From contig SCQQ01000121.1 in the NCBI GenBank assembly GCA_004299095.1, positions 1-64,000 on the forward strand: a stretch of 64,000 bases of DNA, written 5' to 3'. Numbering within the stretch: the stretch's first letter is position 1; every line of letters begins with the position of its first letter. The translations under genes and the position numbers were made by a program. Below, one piece after another: positions 42,687 to 51,311 of the stretch. Source of the DNA: Burkholderiaceae bacterium. GTDB taxonomy: Bacteria > Pseudomonadota > Gammaproteobacteria > Burkholderiales > Burkholderiaceae_C. Under the pieces are notes generated by a model, which was not told the origin of the DNA, did no database searches, and saw only the letters and a program-made list of their open reading frames with translations.

Positions 42687-44552
42687 TCATGAAACGCCAG
42701 CGGCCGACAGCACGTGCAGGAAATCGCTGGCGCTCAGCTCACCGACCATGCGCTGCGCGCGCGCTTCCTTGCCGTCTGGCGCAATCAGGATCATGGTGGG
42801 CGGCCCGAGCACTTGCAGGCGTTTCAGCAGCGCCTGGTCGTCGGCATCGAACTTGGTGACGTCGGGGCGCAGCACTTGCAGGTTGGCCAGGCGCTGGATG
42901 ACTTCGGGGCGGCCGAACACGTTGCGCTCGTTCACGCGGCAGCTCACGCACCAGTCGGCGTAGAAGTCGATCAGCGTCCACTGGCCGCGCGCCTCGGCTT
43001 GTTTAAGCCGGGCGTCCAGCTCTTGCACGTTATTGATCGGGATGTAGTTGACATGCGCCGGGGCCGTGGGCGACGTGCCTGCCTGCGTGAGTGCCAAGTG
43101 TTCCAGCGGGCGCAGCGGCGAATCGCCGCCCGAGGCGGCGCCGGTCAGCATCATCACCGACCAGAGTCCGACGAACGCGGCGCCGAACGCCACCGACCAC
43201 CCGGCGCGCTTCTGCAGCGTGAGCGCGTGCGTCCAGCCGGCCAGTCCGACGGTCACGCCCAGGCCGAGCACACCCCACAGCAGCAAGCTCACGGTGCCTG
43301 GCAGGAAGCGGCTCAACATCAGCACCGCCATGCCGGCCATGACGTAGCCAAAGGCAATGCGCACGCGCTCCATCCACGGACCGGGACGCGGCAGCACGCG
43401 CGCGCCGAAAACGGCGATCAGCAGCAGCGGCAAGCCCATGCCGATGCCGAGCGCGAACAGCGCCGCGCCGCCCATCACCGCATTGCCGGTCTGGCCGATG
43501 TAGAGCAGGGCGCCTGCAAGCGGCGCGGTCATGCACGGGCCGACCAGCAGCGCCGACAGAAAACCGAGCACACCAGCGCCGGTCAGGCTGCCACCCACCT
43601 GCCGGTGCCCAGCTGCATCCAGGCGATTCACCAGGCGTGCCGGCAACTGCAATTCAAAGCCGCCGAAGAGCGAAATCGCGAGCAGCATGAAGAGCGCGGC
43701 AAATGCACTCAGCACCCAAGGCGATTGCAGCGCGGCCTGCACGTTGGCGCCGGCCAGGCCCGCCACCACGCCGACCACCGCGTACGTCGCCGCCATCGCC
43801 AGCACGTACGCGAGCGCCAGGCCGAGTGCCCGCCGCGGCCGGGCGCGGCTGCCCACGACCAGCGTGGAGATGATGGGAATCATCGGCAGCGAGCACGGCG
43901 TGAACGCGAGCAGCAGGCCAAAGCCCAGGAACAGCAGCGTCGCCAACGCCGGGCTCAGGCTGCCGAGGCGTTGTGCGGCGGCTTGATCTTCGGCTATCGC
44001 GGGCGCCGCGTTGGCCACGTTGCTGGACAACGCCGCGGTGAACGGCAGCGCAGCCGTGGCGCTGAAGCGCGACCCGCCGCCCAGTCCATTGCCCGGGCCC
44101 GACCCGCTTGCTCCGGTCGCGCCAGCCACGGGCAAATTGACCTTGATTTGCTGCGGCGGGTAACACACGCCCGCGTCGGCGCAGCCTTGCCAGTGCAGCG
44201 TGGCGGCGCCGTGGACGCTGGCGGGAACCGAGAGAACGAGGGCGTTATTGCGGTAGACCTCGCTGTCACCGAAGAACTCGTCGTGATGCTCGGTACCCGG
44301 CGGCAGCGTCAGATCGATGGGCGCGCCGCTCTCATCGGTGAGCTTCAGCGACTTGCGATAGATGTAATAGCCCTTGGCCACCGTCACTGCGGCGCTCGAC
44401 TGGCTACCGTCCACTTGCCACGCCTTCAGCTTGAACACCTGGTTGGGCGGCAAAAAATCGCTTTCGCTCCTGAACGAAAACGCATTCGCCCCTTGCGCCA
44501 GGCCAAAGGCGAACAGCAACAGCACCCAAGAGAGCAACTTGCGATATGGCAA
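42687..44552 (-). CDS. dsbD: Thiol:disulfide interchange protein DsbD
   Basis: DsbD carries reducing power from cytoplasmic thioredoxin across the membrane to DsbC/DsbG and TlpA-like proteins. The 621-residue protein has all three parts. A signal peptide (LLSWVLLLFAFGLAQGANA) precedes the N-terminal periplasmic domain with WQGCADAGVCYPP near residue 122-135. Eight hydrophobic segments from about 200 to 460 include LAFTPCSLPMIP and LVGPCMTAPLAG, the membrane cysteines. The C-terminal thioredoxin domain has FYADWCVSCRVNERNVF near 530. Start is TTG 44552. Confidence 0.94.
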   Translation of the reverse strand: MPYRKLLSWVLLLFAFGLAQGANAFSFRSESDFLPPNQVFKLKAWQVDGSQSSAAVTVAKGYYIYRKSLKLTDESGAPIDLTLPPGTEHHDEFFGDSEVYRNNALVLSVPASVHGAATLHWQGCADAGVCYPPQQIKVNLPVAGATGASGSGPGNGLGGGSRFSATAALPFTAALSSNVANAAPAIAEDQAAAQRLGSLSPALATLLFLGFGLLLAFTPCSLPMIPIISTLVVGSRARPRRALGLALAYVLAMAATYAVVGVVAGLAGANVQAALQSPWVLSAFAALFMLLAISLFGGFELQLPARLVNRLDAAGHRQVGGSLTGAGVLGFLSALLVGPCMTAPLAGALLYIGQTGNAVMGGAALFALGIGMGLPLLLIAVFGARVLPRPGPWMERVRIAFGYVMAGMAVLMLSRFLPGTVSLLLWGVLGLGVTVGLAGWTHALTLQKRAGWSVAFGAAFVGLWSVMMLTGAASGGDSPLRPLEHLALTQAGTSPTAPAHVNYIPINNVQELDARLKQAEARGQWTLIDFYADWCVSCRVNERNVFGRPEVIQRLANLQVLRPDVTKFDADDQALLKRLQVLGPPTMILIAPDGKEARAQRMVGELSASDFLHVLSAAGVS

Positions 44553-44847
44553 AACAGGGCTCCGTGAAATCCCAACCTAGAAGCATCGCACAATTTGAGG
44601 GCTCGCGGAACGCGCGTGCCCGGTTGGAGGGACGCAGGTGCGGTCATTTGCCCAATGATCCGGCGTGAAAGCGCGCCACGGCGACAGGTTCCGATGGCCG
44701 GCAGGCGGCAATCACGCGCCGAATCGTCTCGCAGGTGCGTGGCACGAACCGCTCTGGCCCGTGGCGGGGACGGAAATGCCGATTCGCGTTGTCCCGACCC
44801 TGCGACGGAACGCGGATCGAGAATGTGTTGGCGCGACAATTGCATGC

Positions 44848-45432
44848 ATGACAGAACCTGATACAACCGCCGCGGCCACGCTGGCGCCTTCCGACCAGAA
44901 CCTGATCTGGCTCGACTGCGAAATGACCGGCCTGGACCCCGAGCGCGAGCGCGTGATCGAAATTGCCGTGATCGTGACCAGCCCCGATTTGACGGTGCGC
45001 ATCGACGGCCCGGTGCTGGTGATCCACCAGCCCGATGCGCTGCTGGACAGCATGGATTCATGGAACAAGGGCACGCACGGCAAGAGCGGCCTGGTCGACC
45101 GCGTGAGGGCATCCACCCTGACCGAGGCGCAGGCCGAAGACCAGCTGCTCGCGTTCGTCAGGCCCTACGTCAAGAAGGGCCTCTCGCCCATGTGCGGCAA
45201 CACCATCAGCCAGGACCGGCGCTTTCTCGTCAAGTACCTGCCGCGCTTCGAGGCGTACTTTCACTACCGCAACATCGATGTGAGCACGCTGAAGGAACTG
45301 GCGAAGCGCTGGCGCCCGGAGGTGGAAAAATCGTTCAAGAAGCGCCAGTTGCACACCGCGCTTGCCGACGTGCACGAGTCTATCGACGAGCTGCAGCACT
45401 ACCGCGACCTCTTCATCCGCCTGACCGATTGA
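44848..45432 (+). CDS. orn: Oligoribonuclease
   Basis: Orn degrades RNA dinucleotides to mononucleotides and completes c-di-GMP turnover by clearing pGpG; it is usually essential. The 194-residue protein has the DEDDh exonuclease residues: [22 protein letters not shown] near residue 20, [15 protein letters not shown] near 118 and [19 protein letters not shown] near 170. ATG 44848 gives the standard length; the longer in-frame extension is not family-like. It diverges from dsbD across about 295 bases, in which I see no other gene. Confidence 0.95.
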   Translation: MTEPDTTAAATLAPSDQNLIWLDCEMTGLDPERERVIEIAVIVTSPDLTVRIDGPVLVIHQPDALLDSMDSWNKGTHGKSGLVDRVRASTLTEAQAEDQLLAFVRPYVKKGLSPMCGNTISQDRRFLVKYLPRFEAYFHYRNIDVSTLKELAKRWRPEVEKSFKKRQLHTALADVHESIDELQHYRDLFIRLTD

Positions 45433-45452
45433 AGCCCCAGGACTGACCGCCG

Positions 45453-46340
45453 ATGGGCCTGCTGTTCGATTCCTTCTGGCGCGCCGTGGCGTACTGCTTC
45501 CGGCCGCGCATCATCCTGCTGTCGCTGCTGCCGCTCATCATCATGGGCGTGATCACCGCGGTGCTGGCGCATTTCTACTGGAGCGCGGCGGTGGCGGGTG
45601 CGGCGGGCTGGATAGCCTCGTCGCGCCTGGTCGAGATCGTCCTGCGCGTGCTGCAACTGGTCGGGCTGACCAGCCTGGAGCCGGCGGACCTCACGCGCGT
45701 GTTCGCGCCCATCATCGTGGTGGTGCTGGTGGCGCCCGTCGTCGTGATCCTGGCGCTGCTGCTGGCGGCGCTGCTGATTTCGCCCGCGGTGCTGCGCATC
45801 GTGGCGGCGCGCCGTTTCCCGGCGCTCGGGCGCCACGGGCCGGATTCGTTCTGGCGCTCGGGCTTCTGGACGCTGGGCCACACGCTCGTGGCGCTGCTGG
45901 CGTTGCTGATTTCCCTGCCGTTCTGGCTCATCCCGCCGCTCATCCTGATCTTGCCGCCGCTCATCTGGGGTTGGCTCACGTACCGCGTGATGAGCCACGA
46001 CGCGCTCGACCTGCACGCGAGCGTGGCCGAACGCCGCGCGCTGCTGCAAAGGCACCGCGTGCCGCTGCTCGTCATGGGCGTGATCTGCGGCTACCTGGGC
46101 GCGGCGCCGGCGGTGATCTGGGCCTCGTTCGCGGTGTTCGCCGTCGCGTTCGTCGTGCTGATTCCGATCGGCGTGTGGATCTACACGCTGGTTTTCGTCT
46201 TCTCCGCGCTCTGGTTCACCCACTATTGCCTGGCCGCGCTGGAAGCGCAGCGTGCCGCGTCGGAAACGATTCCGGCGCCGCGCGACCTGGATCACGAACA
46301 CGCCAGCGAACCCATCCTGCCTTTGCCTTATGACCGCTGA
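45453..46340 (+). CDS. EI24-domain (CysZ-like) membrane protein
   Basis: A 295-residue inner-membrane protein with about six hydrophobic segments. It opens MGLLFDSFWRAVAYCFRPRI, the pattern seen in EI24/CysZ-family proteins of betaproteobacteria. CysZ transports sulfate, but this subgroup is uncharacterised. FPALGRHGPDSFWRSGFWTL near residue 125 is the conserved cytoplasmic segment. Its 3' end overlaps the start of the next gene by 11 bases, suggesting coupling. It follows orn by 20 bases. Confidence 0.8.
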   Translation: MGLLFDSFWRAVAYCFRPRIILLSLLPLIIMGVITAVLAHFYWSAAVAGAAGWIASSRLVEIVLRVLQLVGLTSLEPADLTRVFAPIIVVVLVAPVVVILALLLAALLISPAVLRIVAARRFPALGRHGPDSFWRSGFWTLGHTLVALLALLISLPFWLIPPLILILPPLIWGWLTYRVMSHDALDLHASVAERRALLQRHRVPLLVMGVICGYLGAAPAVIWASFAVFAVAFVVLIPIGVWIYTLVFVFSALWFTHYCLAALEAQRAASETIPAPRDLDHEHASEPILPLPYDR

Positions 46341-47166
46341 AAAACTGCCCGCCGCCATCGGCTTGCTCATCATTGGCGACGAAATCCTGTCGGGCCGCCA
46401 CCTCGACAAGCACCTCACGCACGTGATCGAGGCGCTGGATGCGCACCACCTGAAGCTCGCCTGGTCGGAGACCATAGGCGACGACCCGGCGCGCATCACC
46501 GCCACGCTGAAGCGCCTGTTCGCCACCGGCGACCTGATTTTTTCAACCGGCGGCATCGGCGCCACGCCCGACGACCACACGCGCCAGTGCGCGGCGGCGG
46601 CGCTGGGCGTGCCGGTGGTCGGGCACGCCGAAGCGCAGCGCCTGATCGCCGAGCACACGCGTTCGGTCGCGTTGAAGAAGGGCGAACCCTGGGAGCCCGA
46701 GCGTGCCGACAACCTGCAGCGCCTGAAGATGGGCGAATTCCCGCAGGGCGCGCAACTCGTTCCCAATCCGTACAACCACATCCCCGGTTTCTGGTGCCAG
46801 AGCGCGCAGGGCGCCCGGATCTATTTCGTTCCCGGCTTCCCGGTGATGGCCTGGCCCATGATCGACTGGGCCATCGAGCGCGAAATCGCGGCCGGCCTGG
46901 GCGGCAGCGCGTGGCTGGAGCGCTCGGTGATCGTGTACGGCAGCGGCGAGGCCGTGCTCACGCCGGTGATGGAGCGCATCGAGCGCGACTACCCCGGCAT
47001 CACCGTGTTCAGCCTGCCGAGCGTGGACGACGCCACGTACGGCGTGCACATCGACCTGGGCGTCAAGGGCGGCAACGTGGCTCAGGTCGACGCCGCGTTC
47101 GACGACCTGAAGGCGCGGATCGAGCCGCTCGGCCTCAGATTCGGCCCGGATCTGACACGTTCCTGA
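46330..47166 (+). CDS. CinA N-terminal/MoaB-like molybdopterin-binding domain protein
   Basis: A 278-residue cytoplasmic protein with the competence-damage CinA N-terminal fold, also called molybdopterin-binding. GLLIIGDEILSGRHLDKHL near residue 11 and LIFSTGGIGATPDDHTRQC near 70 are the defining motifs. The C-terminal nicotinamide-nucleotide amidase domain of full CinA is absent. A specialised second half (NPYNHIPGFWCQSAQGARIYFVPGFPVMAW) is as in other short CinA-like proteins. Enzymatic role is unknown; related domains hydrolyse ADP-ribose. Its last 32 bases overlap the convergent ctaG. Confidence 0.85.
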   Translation: MTAEKLPAAIGLLIIGDEILSGRHLDKHLTHVIEALDAHHLKLAWSETIGDDPARITATLKRLFATGDLIFSTGGIGATPDDHTRQCAAAALGVPVVGHAEAQRLIAEHTRSVALKKGEPWEPERADNLQRLKMGEFPQGAQLVPNPYNHIPGFWCQSAQGARIYFVPGFPVMAWPMIDWAIEREIAAGLGGSAWLERSVIVYGSGEAVLTPVMERIERDYPGITVFSLPSVDDATYGVHIDLGVKGGNVAQVDAAFDDLKARIEPLGLRFGPDLTRS

Positions 47167-48043
47167 CGACCGTTGCCTCGGGCAGATGGCCTGTTGCGAC
47201 GGGCCGGTCCGCGGCGGCCGCATCGCGGGCCTTCGGCCGGCGGCCGTCCAGCCGCGTCCAATGGCGCATGGCGACCAGCACGGCGGCCACGCTCATCATC
47301 GAGCCGGGTATCCAGAGAATCAGGCCGCCCAGGTTCTGGTCGGTCACCGGGTTGAGGTCGGCGAAGGCCCGGCCGCAGATCGAATACACGGTGTAGAAGT
47401 CCCGTGACGACAGGCCCAGGATCGCACCCAGGACGATTTGCGGCGGCATGACGGCAATCGGCAGAAAAATGCGCATGCCGGGTGACAGGTGTGCCGGGGG
47501 TGCTGGCCGGTGATCCAGCACCAGCCACCAGAACAGCAAGCCGTCCACGGCCATGCCCCAGTTCATCAGGCGGTACAGGCGGACGTCGAGCATGGCGTCG
47601 AAATGCACGCTCGGGATCAGCCAGAAATAGATCAGCCCCACGAACAGGATGGCCGCGATCGGCGGGTACATCAGGATATTCGTAGTGACGCGCACCGGCG
47701 TCGAATTCAGCAGGGGCCGGAGCCAGTCCCGGCGCCACGCCAACGGAACGCCGGCATACAGCGTGGTGCCCGGATAACTGATGACCACCAGAAACGGCCC
47801 CAGGTGATGCAGGATGACGTGCTGGATCCGGTGCATGAAGAATTCGTGCTCGGCGTAATAATCGAGGCGGGTTTGAAGCGCGATGTAGAGCAGTGCCAAA
47901 CCCAGCCAGAATGAAAATCTGCGCCACCCCGAAACACGGCGAGTCCGGCAGCCTCGCGCATACAAACAAGCGGCCGCCGCAATGCAAATGACGACCGTGG
48001 GCGACGGCTCCCACGGAACCAGCCACGCGAATAAAGACGTCAT
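47135..48043 (-). CDS. ctaG: Cytochrome c oxidase assembly factor CtaG (caa3 type)
   Basis: A 302-residue inner-membrane protein with about seven hydrophobic segments, of the caa3-type CtaG family that helps build the copper centre of terminal oxidases. HRIQHVILHHLGPFLVVISYPG near residue 72 carries the conserved histidines, and NWGMAVDGLLFWWLVLDHRP near 165 is typical. PPQIVLGAILGLSSRDFYTVY follows. Its ATG overlaps the stop of the PCu(A)C fragment (ATGA), and sco lies before that, giving a copper-assembly operon. The oxidase subunits are not in the window. Confidence 0.88.
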   Translation of the reverse strand: MTSLFAWLVPWEPSPTVVICIAAAACLYARGCRTRRVSGWRRFSFWLGLALLYIALQTRLDYYAEHEFFMHRIQHVILHHLGPFLVVISYPGTTLYAGVPLAWRRDWLRPLLNSTPVRVTTNILMYPPIAAILFVGLIYFWLIPSVHFDAMLDVRLYRLMNWGMAVDGLLFWWLVLDHRPAPPAHLSPGMRIFLPIAVMPPQIVLGAILGLSSRDFYTVYSICGRAFADLNPVTDQNLGGLILWIPGSMMSVAAVLVAMRHWTRLDGRRPKARDAAAADRPVATGHLPEATVVRNVSDPGRI

Positions 48044-48237
48044 CGGTTCACCTGGTCAGGTGGATCGACTTCCAATGGCGCGTATACCGGCGTGCCTTGG
48101 GCGAATTGAGAAACGACCGAAACCGTGTTGTCCGAGGAGATGGGGTGTTTCGCGTGCATCAGCATCAAGTGGTAATTTCCCGGCGAAATATCGACTTCCC
48201 CATGTGCCGGTATTTGCAGTTGATGGACCAGCTTCAT
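48040..48237 (-). pseudogene. PCu(A)C copper chaperone, C-terminal fragment
   Basis: The 65-codon frame reads IPAHGEVDISPGNYHLMLMH and continues AKHPISSDNTVSVV, the conserved C-terminal half of PCu(A)C chaperones (PAGGxxxLxPGGYHIMLMGL), which load copper into the CuA site of oxidases. The family normally has about 150 residues, with a signal peptide and an N-terminal part with the first Met/His ligands; those are missing. Only 75 bases separate this ATG from the sco stop, and they do not encode the missing half. The fragment stays open and coupled to ctaG by ATGA, so it may still be translated. Confidence 0.65.
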
Positions 48238-48312
48238 TTTGGTGCCAGGCAGCCGGCGGCGAACAGGCGCCTTGGAATCTTGAAACCGGTCAGGCTCGGG
48301 ACCGAATTCGAA

Positions 48313-48897
48313 TCAGAGCAATTGATTGACGTCATACGTGATCTCGCCGATGGAACTGGCGTTGGTCGCGAGCAGGCGTGCACGTCCGTTCTCGTCGAAA
48401 ATGTAGACGCCGGAACTGTGGGTCACGTCGTAATTGCCGTCGGCGTCGGGTTTCCCGGCCTGGTACGCCACGCGGTAACGCCGGGCCACATCGATAATCG
48501 CGTTTTCGCTCCCGGTCAGGCCGATGACGTGCGGCCCGAAAGCGGCATCGTAAGTGTGCAGCATGGCCGGCGTGTCGCGCGCGGGATCGACACTGACGAA
48601 CAGAATCTTCACCTTGTCGGCCTTGTTCCCGAGATGCTGCATGACTGCCGACAGGCGAGCCAGGGTGGCCGGGCAGACGTCCGGGCAATGGGTATAACCG
48701 AAATAAAGCATGACCACGTCACCGTGATAATCCCGGGCGGTGACGGCACGGCCCTGGTCGGAAGTCAATGCGAATTCGAGATTCGGGAGGTGGCCGCTGA
48801 TGTCGGTCAACTGCCAGTGTCGCGAGCCGTTGCTGCAACCCGCCAGCAGCAGAACGCTGAGGAGCATCGCGCGGCGCGCTATCGTCAGGCTTGCCAT
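48313..48897 (-). CDS. SCO1/SenC copper chaperone lipoprotein
   Basis: A membrane-tethered thioredoxin-fold protein that delivers copper and reduces the CuA cysteines of cytochrome oxidase. The 194-residue protein has a lipobox (LLSVLLLAGC, cysteine near residue 20). YFGYTHCPDVCPATLARL near 80 is the CxxxC copper site and THSSGVYIFDENG near 160 supplies the histidine ligand. ATG 48897 gives the correct lipoprotein signal. It is the first gene of a minus-strand group with the PCu(A)C fragment and ctaG. Confidence 0.92.
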   Translation of the reverse strand: MASLTIARRAMLLSVLLLAGCSNGSRHWQLTDISGHLPNLEFALTSDQGRAVTARDYHGDVVMLYFGYTHCPDVCPATLARLSAVMQHLGNKADKVKILFVSVDPARDTPAMLHTYDAAFGPHVIGLTGSENAIIDVARRYRVAYQAGKPDADGNYDVTHSSGVYIFDENGRARLLATNASSIGEITYDVNQLL

Positions 48898-49147
48898 GGT
48901 GAACAATCGAGTGTTTGCGAGCCCCGGTAATCCGTGTCTGGAACGGTTGCCGGGTGTGCCGTCGACCCATGCGGGCTTCGTCGGGTACTGGCCAGGAACG
49001 GCCGGCGCTGCGAAGGCGGGTTGATGCGATGACGGGGCCGCACGATCATACATGCCGGAGGCTGGTCGCTTGCCCCGCCTGGTGCGGCACTCGCCGGCCG
49101 CCCGGGAAAACGGCCGGTCTCTGGAGTTGCGAATCGAGGTGCGTCAC

Positions 49148-49651
49148 ATGAAGCGATGGGTCCAGCGAGGCATGAAGCTCGGTACCGTGCTCGCGCTCGC
49201 CGGTGCCGTTGGCGTGCCGGTGTGGGCGCGGGTGTACCGGTGCGGCAATGAGTACACCGACCGTCCCCAGGGATTGACCGGTTGCAGGCCCATGCGGGGT
49301 GGCGACGTCACGGTCATTCGTGGCACCGGGCTTGATTCGGCGCCGCGCCCATCGATGGCGCCAGGGCCGGATCGGTCGGACGCGCGACGCACGGTGATCG
49401 GCATGACGCCGCGCCCGCGCGACGCCGACCGCGTGGCCATCCTGCGGCGCGCACTCGGACGTGCGCTGCAGCGTCGTGCCGACCTGGAGCAGGAATACCG
49501 CAAAGGACGGCCCGGCGGGATCGGCGGGGCGCAAGACGACCGGGGTGACACGGATCGCATGGCAGCGCTCGAGGCGTCGCTCGCGCGCAACCAGGGCGAC
49601 ATCGACGGCATCGAGCGCGAACTGGCCCGGACCGGGGCGTCAGCCCGATGA
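49148..49651 (+). CDS. Secreted DUF4124-like protein, paralogue 1
   Basis: A 167-residue protein with a signal peptide (LGTVLALAGAVGVPVWA). The mature start, RVYRCGNEYTDRPQGLTGCRPM, has the VYRCGNEYTxxP motif of DUF4124-like envelope proteins. After a Pro/Arg-rich linker, a C-terminal helical part (AILRRALGRALQRRADLEQEY, SLARNQGDIDGIERELAR) ends the protein. The next gene is a clear paralogue. This copy is more arginine-rich and less conserved in the linker, as if under weaker constraint. Function unknown. ATG 49148 follows GAGGTGCGTCAC. Confidence 0.78.
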   Translation: MKRWVQRGMKLGTVLALAGAVGVPVWARVYRCGNEYTDRPQGLTGCRPMRGGDVTVIRGTGLDSAPRPSMAPGPDRSDARRTVIGMTPRPRDADRVAILRRALGRALQRRADLEQEYRKGRPGGIGGAQDDRGDTDRMAALEASLARNQGDIDGIERELARTGASAR

Positions 49652-49802
49652 GGGCCGCCGGCCGGTCGCGGGCCACCCGGGACATGAAGCTGCACGACCC
49701 GTGTTTCCGCGCTTCGCGAATGGCGTCTAATCCGGCCTGCGACTCCGACCTGCTGCGGCCGATCGCGGCAGGTCTTGGCACTTACGAACTGAGGTGAGTC
49801 AC

Positions 49803-50321
49803 ATGAAGCGATTTGTTGAGCGAGCCGTTCGACTGGGCGTCGTGCTGGCCTTGTGCGGCGCGGCCGGCGCGCCGGCGTGGGCGCAGACGCAGGTCTACCG
49901 CTGTGGCAACGAATACACCAACCAGCCCAACGGCCGCGCCGATTGCAAGCCCATGACGGGCGGCAACATCACCATCGTGCGCGGCACCGCGCCGACGAAC
50001 TATGGCGCGTCCGATGCACAGCGGCCGGCGCGCGCGGGTGGCACGCCAGGTTCGGCGCAGGACACCATCCCCGGCGCGGTGCAGCGCCAGCGCGACGCCG
50101 ATCGCAAGGCCATCCTGCAGCGCGAGCTGGAGCGCGCGCAGAAGCGCCAGGCCGAGCTGGAAGCCGAATACAAGAACGGCGAACCCGACAAGATCGGCGG
50201 CGAGGCGCACAACTACCAGAAATACCTGGATCGCGTGGCCGACCTGAAGGCTTCGATCGCGCGCAACCAGAGCGATATCGAGGGCATCCAGCGCGAGCTC
50301 GCGCGGGTCAGCGGCAACTGA
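49803..50321 (+). CDS. Secreted DUF4124-like protein, paralogue 2
   Basis: A 172-residue paralogue of the preceding gene. Signal peptide LGVVLALCGAAGAPAWAQ, then VYRCGNEYTNQPNGRADCKPM and ITIVRG, then a helical C-terminus with a probable coiled coil (AILQRELERAQKRQAELEAE; SIARNQSDIEGIQRELAR). The translation-start region (GAGGTGAGTCACATGAAGCGAT) is nearly identical to that of paralogue 1, so the duplication included the ribosome-binding site. The two cysteines in the N-terminal part are conserved in both copies. Role unknown. Confidence 0.82.
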   Translation: MKRFVERAVRLGVVLALCGAAGAPAWAQTQVYRCGNEYTNQPNGRADCKPMTGGNITIVRGTAPTNYGASDAQRPARAGGTPGSAQDTIPGAVQRQRDADRKAILQRELERAQKRQAELEAEYKNGEPDKIGGEAHNYQKYLDRVADLKASIARNQSDIEGIQRELARVSGN

Positions 50322-50528
50322 GAGGCTGAGAGGCAATCCTCCATGCCCGCCTGGCGCCCCAAAACGCCGCCCATCATCGTTTCAAGTACTCGCCATGGCC
50401 CGAAGCCATGGCTGCGTTTTGCGTCTCGATGGGCTGCGTTTTGACGTGCCTTTCGGGCACGGCCGATGCCCCCTCTTGCCCTCTGAGCCCGCATCGGCAG
50501 TGGTTGCGGGCTGGCGGCTCCGCGCGGT

Positions 50529-51311
50529 TCAGCGCAGCTCCAGCGTCACCGGTGCGTGGTCGCTGGGCTTGGGCCACTTGCGCGGCGCGCGGTCGATGGA
50601 GCACGCCACGGCCTGACCCTTGAGTGCGGCGCTCACCAGGATGTGGTCGATGCGCAGCCCCCGGTTCTTCTGGTAGCCGAGTTGCCGGTAATCCCACCAC
50701 GTGTAGCTTTTCTCGGGCTGCTCGAACAGGCGGAATGAATCCACGAGCCCCAGGTCGAGCAGCGCCTTGAAGTGGTGGCGCTCCTCGTCGGTGTGCAGGA
50801 TGGTGCCTGCGAGTCCCACCGGATCGTAGCTGTCGCGGTCTTCCGGCACGATGTTGAAGTCGCCCACGAGCACCAGGCGCGGGTGCCGGTCCAACTCGTC
50901 GCGCAGCCAGTCGCGCAGCGCGCGCAGCCAGGTCATCTTGTAGTCGAACTTGTCGGTGCCGGGCGCCTGGCCGTTGACGAAATACGCGCCCACCACGCGC
51001 AGCGGGCCACCGGGCGCATCGACCGTGCCCGCGATCACGCGTGCCGAGTCGTCGGCAAAGCCCGGGATGTTGCGCGTGACATCGGCGGCCACGAGCGGCG
51101 TGCGCGTGAGGAGGGCCACGCCGTTGTAGGTTTTCTGCCCGAACATCACCGCGTTGTAGCCTGCCGCCTCCAGTTCCATGAACGGGAACTTGTCTTCGGT
51201 CTGCTTCAGCTCCTGCAGCGCCAGCACGTCGACCGGGTTGGCCTGCAGCCAATCCAGCACGTGCTGCAGGCGGGCGGTGAGGGAATTGACGTTCCAGGTG
51301 GCGATTTTCAT
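50529..51311 (-). CDS. xthA: Exodeoxyribonuclease III
   Basis: XthA is an AP endonuclease and 3'-5' exonuclease of base-excision repair. The 260-residue protein has the family motifs: MKIATWNVNSLTARLQHVLDW, LALQELKQTEDKFP near residue 30 (metal-binding Glu), LVGDFNIVPED near 150, LRIDHILVS near 220 and KPSDHAPVTLEL at the end (catalytic His). ATG 51311 overlaps the stop of the upstream DUF488 gene (ATGA). The group XthA type begins with MKIATWNVNS as here. Confidence 0.95.
   Translation of the reverse strand: MKIATWNVNSLTARLQHVLDWLQANPVDVLALQELKQTEDKFPFMELEAAGYNAVMFGQKTYNGVALLTRTPLVAADVTRNIPGFADDSARVIAGTVDAPGGPLRVVGAYFVNGQAPGTDKFDYKMTWLRALRDWLRDELDRHPRLVLVGDFNIVPEDRDSYDPVGLAGTILHTDEERHHFKALLDLGLVDSFRLFEQPEKSYTWWDYRQLGYQKNRGLRIDHILVSAALKGQAVACSIDRAPRKWPKPSDHAPVTLELR

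Noticed and set aside
47135-47166. The 32-base convergent overlap of the CinA-like gene and ctaG as evidence of an annotation error
   Set aside because: Both 3' ends are single, well-defined stops, and C-terminal tails of both families are variable; the overlap appears genuine.
50411-50461. Repeated GGCTGCGTTTTG words and a CGTGCC/GGCACG hairpin after the second DUF4124-like gene
   Set aside because: The hairpin has no U-run and the repeated word occurs only twice; it does not match the dispersed repeat family at 12.8 and 42.6 kb.
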